From: Pigoraptor vietnamica | Taxonomy: Eukaryota; Opisthokonta; Filasterea | DNA: 20,717 nt | Direction: 5' to 3' | Assembly (NCBI GenBank): GCA_943704525.1 | Contig: CALSCQ010002968.1 | Location: 1-20,717, forward strand | In this document: positions 16,660-20,717 of the stretch, one piece after another | Numbering within the stretch: the first letter of the stretch is position 1 | Layout: every line of letters starts with the position of its first letter | Made by a program: the position numbers and the translations under genes | The notes under the pieces: model-generated | What the model was told of the DNA's origin: nothing | The model's database searches: none | What the model saw: the letters and a program-made list of their open reading frames with translations, nothing else

Positions 16660-19600
16660 ATGGAGGGTTCCGAAGCCCACCTCCAGTGCCCGCATTGCGC
16701 GGCAGCGTGAGTGACGCACTTTCTGTGCGCTTGGAGATGCCCTTTGCCCCAGCTCCTCAGCACTCGACTGGTGGGGATCTAACCCCTCCGACTGCCCGTA
16801 CAGGATCAAGCCCAAAAACCCCCTCCCCTCCGGCGTGTACTCTGGCCGCTGCAAGAGCTGCGGCAAGTCGTTCACCTTTCGCGCTGTGCGTGCGAGTGAA
16901 GATGGCGCGACGCAGCGGGTTGCGCGCGCCCCTTCGGACGCCGCGGCGGTCTTTGCGGGGTCGTCTGAGCTCAACTTTGTGCTCAACGGACAGAACGTGC
17001 GCATCACGAACCCCGACCCTAGCATGACGCTGAACGAGTTCATTCGCTCGCGGCGCAATCTCACGGGGACGAAGCGCTCGTGCAACGAGGGCGGCTGCGG
17101 CGCCTGCGTCGTCGCCATGTCGCGCGATGGAACGACCGTCGCCGTCAATTCCGTGGGTGTCGTTTAGTATCGGAGCGAAAGTGTGGTACAGTGTGTGTGT
17201 GTATGTGTGTGCGTGCGTGCTGTGTGGCGTGCGCTGAGATTTCTGTGCGCTGTTCGTAGTGCCTGAAGCCTCTCTGCGCCGTCGACGGATGGACAGTGAC
17301 GACGACCGAGGGCATCGGCAGGTGCGTTTGAGACCCCTTGTGTGCCGCCACTGTGTTACGCTCAGCCGCCCTAATGTAACAACCTGTTACCCACGCAGCA
17401 ACAAGGCCGGCTTCCACCCCGTGCAGGAGAAGATTGCGTCGGGCAACGGCAGCCAGTGCGGCTTCTGCACGCCGGGCATGGTCATGTCGATGTACAGGTG
17501 CGTGCGCCGTGCGTGCTGCTCACGTGGGGGTGCGCCGTGCGTGCTGCTCACGTGGGCGTGCGCTGTGCGTATTGTGTCGCGTGGGGGCGTGTACCGTGGC
17601 GTGTGGTTATGCGCGTGCAATTGAGTTTGAATGCGGCCATTGTCAGCCCCCGAAAGTGGCTAAAATCGCCCATTCTCCACCCGCAGCCTTCTGCAGAGCA
17701 ACCCCACGCCCACGATGCAGGACGTCGAGGACGCCTTCGACGGCAACATCTGCCGCTGCACGGGATACCGCCCCATCCTCGAGGCATTCAAGTCGTTCGC
17801 CATCGACGCCCCGCACCACGCGACCTACGGTGGCATTGCCGATATTGAGGAGGCTGCGCGCAAGGCCTCTGCGGGCGGCGTGTGCGCGTCTGCCGCCGGC
17901 GGGTGCAGCTCTGGCGGGTGCGGCTCTGGCGGCTGCGGGTGCGCCAAGTCGGGCTCGTGCGGGTCGAAGGGCGCTTGCGGTGACATGCCCACGTGCTCGT
18001 TCCGCCCCATCGGCACCAAGTGCCCTGGCGTGGCGGCGTGCAACGTCCCGTCGACGTCACTCTCGGGCGGCTGCGTGCCGTGTGCGTCCGGTGTGGGTGC
18101 CGTGCCCGCGCGCGCACTCCGCTTCGCCGCGAACGGCGTCACGTGGTACCAGCCGACGACGCTGACGGACGCATTTGTGCTGATGCGCCAGCACGCGGGG
18201 GCCTACAAGCTCGTCGCCGGTAACACGGGCACGGGCATCTTCAAGGACGACAAGGCGCCCGTCCTCATCGACATCCGCTGCATTCCCGAGCTCTCGGTCG
18301 TTTCGGCGGACGCGCAGAAGGGCGTCACCATTGGCGCCGCCGTGACGATTACCGGCGTCATTGCGACGCTCACGGCGAACTCTGCGCTTTCGGCGTCGTA
18401 CGCCACGGCCGTCGCGCACCTCAAGAAGATCGCCGGCAAGCCCGTCCGCAACGTGAGTGGCGGCTCGCTTCATTCTTGCGTTGTTCTTGTTTTAATGGCT
18501 GTGTGCGTGTGCGTGTGTGTGCGTGTGTGCTTATCTTCCAACGTGAGTCGGACCGTACTTGTTTTGCGGTGTTGTGTTTCTAACGGCGTTTGTGTGTGTG
18601 CGCTCCTGCAGGCGGCCACGTGGGCCGGCAACCTGATGCTCGTGCACAACCACGCCGACTTCCCCTCGGACATGTGCACCGTGCTCGCGGGCCTCGGCGC
18701 GACCGTGCGCGTGGACTCGTGCACGGGCACGTCGATGGTGGGGGTTATGGACCTCCTCACGCTCGACATGACGGGTCGCATCATCACTTCGGTGACGATT
18801 CCCGTGCTCGCCGCCGACGAGGTGTTCCAGTCGTACAAGGTCATGCCCCGCCACACGGTCAGTGCCCTCCGCCGCACACTTTGATGTCGCCAGCTTGATT
18901 CAGAGACGGATGTTTGTCGACCCTGCCGTGTCTCTGAAAGAGAGAATACCCTCGGCTGTGTCGTGGTTGGGTATGTTCTCACGTGACGTTTGGCCCGTTT
19001 TGCAGAACGCGCACGCGTACGTGAACGCGGCCTTCCGCTTCAAGCTGGACGCGTCCCAGCGCATCTCGTCGCCCGTGCTCATCTACGGCGGCATTGGCCC
19101 TGAGCTTGTGCGCGCGTCGGCGACCGAGGCGTATCTCAGCGGGCAGTCGCTCACGGACGTGACGCTCGGCGGGGCGGTGACGAGCCTCATGAAGGAGCTT
19201 GTGCCTGACAACCCGCCGGTGGCGGCGAGTCCGGACTACCGCAAGGGCCTCGCGGCGTCTCTCCTCTTCAAGTTTATCGTGAAGGTAAGTGTTTTTCTGT
19301 GGCCATTGTCGCACCGACGTGCACGTCCCTCCCTCCCATCGACACTGCGCGATGCGGTGCTTCCACATCAATCCTCCGTGAATTTCGGTCTATTCGTTCA
19401 AAAGCTGAGCTGCGTCCCCATCGCAGCTCGTGGGCGCCAAGGCGGACCCGCGGGTGCAGTCGGCTGGCACGGAGTTTGTGCGGCCGGTGTCTTCGGGTGT
19501 CCAGTCGTTCACGTCGGACCAGTCTGAGTACCCCGTCTCGCAGCCCGTCGTCAAGCTCTCGTCGCACATTCAGGTGCGTCGTGCGCGTCGGCAGCAAAAA

Positions 19601-20599
19601 AAAAGCCCAAATGTCACTGTTGTAGTACACACTGTGTGCGCTGCGGTCACTTGTGCTCACAACTTACTCCTTGCTTGCTGCAGGCGAGCGGTGAGGCGCA
19701 GTACACGGAGGATATTCCCCCGCCCTCGAACACTCTCTTCGGCGCCTTCGTCATTACGACTGTCGGCTCTGCGACGATTGCGTCGATCGATGCCACGGCG
19801 GCGCTGGTGCGTGCGCATTCTGTGTGCCAGTCGTTACCGTGTGTTATGTGCCAGTCGTTACCGCGTATGTTGTGTGCCTTGGACGCGCCCACCCGCCTGC
19901 TTTCGGGGCTGACTTGCGTGCTTGGCTGTCGCAGGCGATGCCCGGCGTCGTGCGCTTCCTGACGGCGAAGGACATTCCCGCGAAGGGCCAGAACAACTGC
20001 AGTCCGGACACGCCCGAGGAGCTCTTCTGCTCTGGCACCGTGCTGTATGCCGGTCAATCGGTCGGACTCATCGTCGCCGACACGCAGGCGCACGCGGACG
20101 CCGCCGCCAAGGCCGTGGTGGTCACTTACACGAACGTGCAGAAGCCCATCCTCACGATCCAGGACGCCGTCGCCGCGAAGAAGTTTTTTGACAACCCCAT
20201 TCCGCCCCTCGCGATGGGCGACGTCGACAAGGCCTTCCCCACGTGCGCGCACGTGATTGAGGGGTCGGTCGAGTGCGGCAGCCAGTACCACTTCCACCTG
20301 GAGACGCAGGTGACGCTCGCCGTGCCCGAGGACAACGGCGGCTTCACGATCCACTCTGCCGCGCAGTGGCCTGACTACGTGCAGAAGTCGGTGTCGCAGA
20401 CGACGGGCGTCCCCATCAACATGGTGTCGGTCGAGGTCAAGCGCGTGGGCGGCGCATACGGCGGCAAGATCACGCGCAACCTGTCGACGGCGTCGGCGGC
20501 GGCGGTCGCTGCGTCGGTGCTCGGGTGCACCGTGCGCGTCGCGGTGAACCTCGAGACGAACATGGCGATGATTGGAAAGCGCCACCCCTTCCTCGCCAA
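16660..20599 (+). CDS. XDH: Xanthine dehydrogenase/aldehyde oxidase family enzyme with N-terminal zinc ribbon (3' end beyond window)
   Basis: Molybdenum hydroxylase oxidising purines or aldehydes. Exons: 16660-16706, 16804-17152, 17260-17321, 17399-17497, 17687-18452, 18612-18857, 19006-19284, 19427-19573, 19684-19806, 19935-20599, giving 927 residues before the frame leaves the window. Residues 10-35 form a zinc ribbon (CPHC, CKSC). The plant-type 2Fe-2S domain has Cys109, 114, 117, 133 (CNEGGCGAC). The second 2Fe-2S domain has QCGFCTPG at 172-179 and [10 protein letters not shown] from 207. A linker with 12 cysteines (252-318) leads to the FAD domain ([31 protein letters not shown]). The Moco domain starts near 655 ([51 protein letters not shown]). 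The last exon ends HPFLAK at a GTGAGC donor and continues beyond the window. QYHF instead of QEHF recalls insect aldehyde oxidases, so the substrate is open. Confidence 0.93.
17503..17587 (+). repeat. 28-bp minisatellite, three copies, in XDH intron 4
   Basis: The unit TGCGCCGTGCGTGCTGCTCA plus CGTGGGGG spans 17503-17530, is repeated almost exactly at 17531-17558, and appears in decayed form at 17559-17587. The array begins five bases after the splice donor at 17498, and each unit contains donor-like GTGCG words. The intron is 189 nt (17498-17686). Confidence 0.85.
19824..19875 (+). repeat. 24-bp direct repeat in XDH intron 9
   Basis: GTGCCAGTCGTTACCG occurs at 19824 and again at 19848. The two copies follow each other directly and then diverge into GTGTGTTAT and CGTATGTTGT. 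The pair is wholly inside the 128-nt intron 19807-19934. Confidence 0.85.
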
Positions 20600-20616
20600 G
20601 TGAGCGTCGCATGCGG

Positions 20617-20618
<2 letters not shown>

Positions 20619-20687
<69 letters not shown>

Positions 20688-20717
20688 GTGTGTGTGTGTG
20701 TGTGTTTGTGTGTGTGT
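20619..20717 (+). repeat. (GT)n microsatellite in XDH intron 10, running off the window
   Basis: A GT tract starts 19 bases after the donor at 20600 and runs to the window edge, with single interruptions near 20686 and 20705. It belongs to the intron that should precede the exon encoding the YKVGF-type continuation of XDH. Confidence 0.93.

Noticed and set aside
17376-17390. Palindrome GTAACA-ACC-TGTTAC in XDH intron 3
   Set aside because: Short, just before the acceptor and single; likely chance.
19647-20612. 321-residue minus-strand open frame opposite XDH
   Set aside because: Antisense of the molybdenum domain exons; Arg/His-rich with no family signal.

Overview
The window reads as GC-rich nuclear DNA of a unicellular eukaryote (a protist or early-branching holozoan-like lineage; I cannot place it more precisely). 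Nearly every gene is cut by short GT-AG introns, mostly 44-190 nt. Starts sit in ACCATGG-like contexts. The products are eukaryotic nuclear, ER and mitochondrial proteins, and long CA/GT microsatellites lie at both ends and in the middle. There is no operon structure, CRISPR array or prokaryotic gene layout. Almost all of the long open frames opposite the genes are GC-driven shadows.

Nine protein genes lie in strictly alternating orientation: (1) seipin, + strand, 169-2005; (2) PIG-F, a GPI-anchor enzyme partner, - strand, 3022-2093; (3) a SUV4-20/KMT5-type H4K20 methyltransferase whose reading frame continues through splicing into a PWWP-like domain and a long acidic tail, +, 3496-6986; (4) an unrecognised seven-exon gene, -, 8929-7374; (5) SNAPC4, the Myb subunit of the snRNA-activating complex, +, 9335-11158 (first exon not found); (6) a mitochondrially targeted, intronless copper nitrite reductase (NirK/AniA type), -, 12773-11454; (7) pinin, a splicing/EJC-associated protein, +, 13183-15013; (8) a HAD-like protein with a DxG nucleophile motif, -, 15787-15108 (5' end unresolved); (9) a xanthine dehydrogenase/aldehyde oxidase with an N-terminal zinc ribbon, +, 16660 to beyond the window end.

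Head-to-head pairs are separated by about 400-870 bp of likely shared promoter DNA. Tail-to-tail pairs are separated by only 87-387 bp. The genes do not form one pathway, though pinin, SNAPC4 and KMT5 are all nuclear RNA or chromatin factors, and PIG-F and seipin are both ER membrane proteins.

The most interesting points are: the KMT5-PWWP fusion, which joins in one chain what fission yeast does with two proteins (Set9 and Pdp1); the zinc ribbon and 12-cysteine linker of the xanthine dehydrogenase; the intronless mitochondrial NirK among intron-rich neighbours; a tandem duplication that carries a second copy of a splice donor; microexons of 20 and 25 nt; a splice-donor preference for GTGCGT/GTGGGT over GTAAGT; and an element GGGTGTTA repeated in divergent promoters. 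All exon boundaries were set by hand from frame, phase and family similarity; no search could be run.
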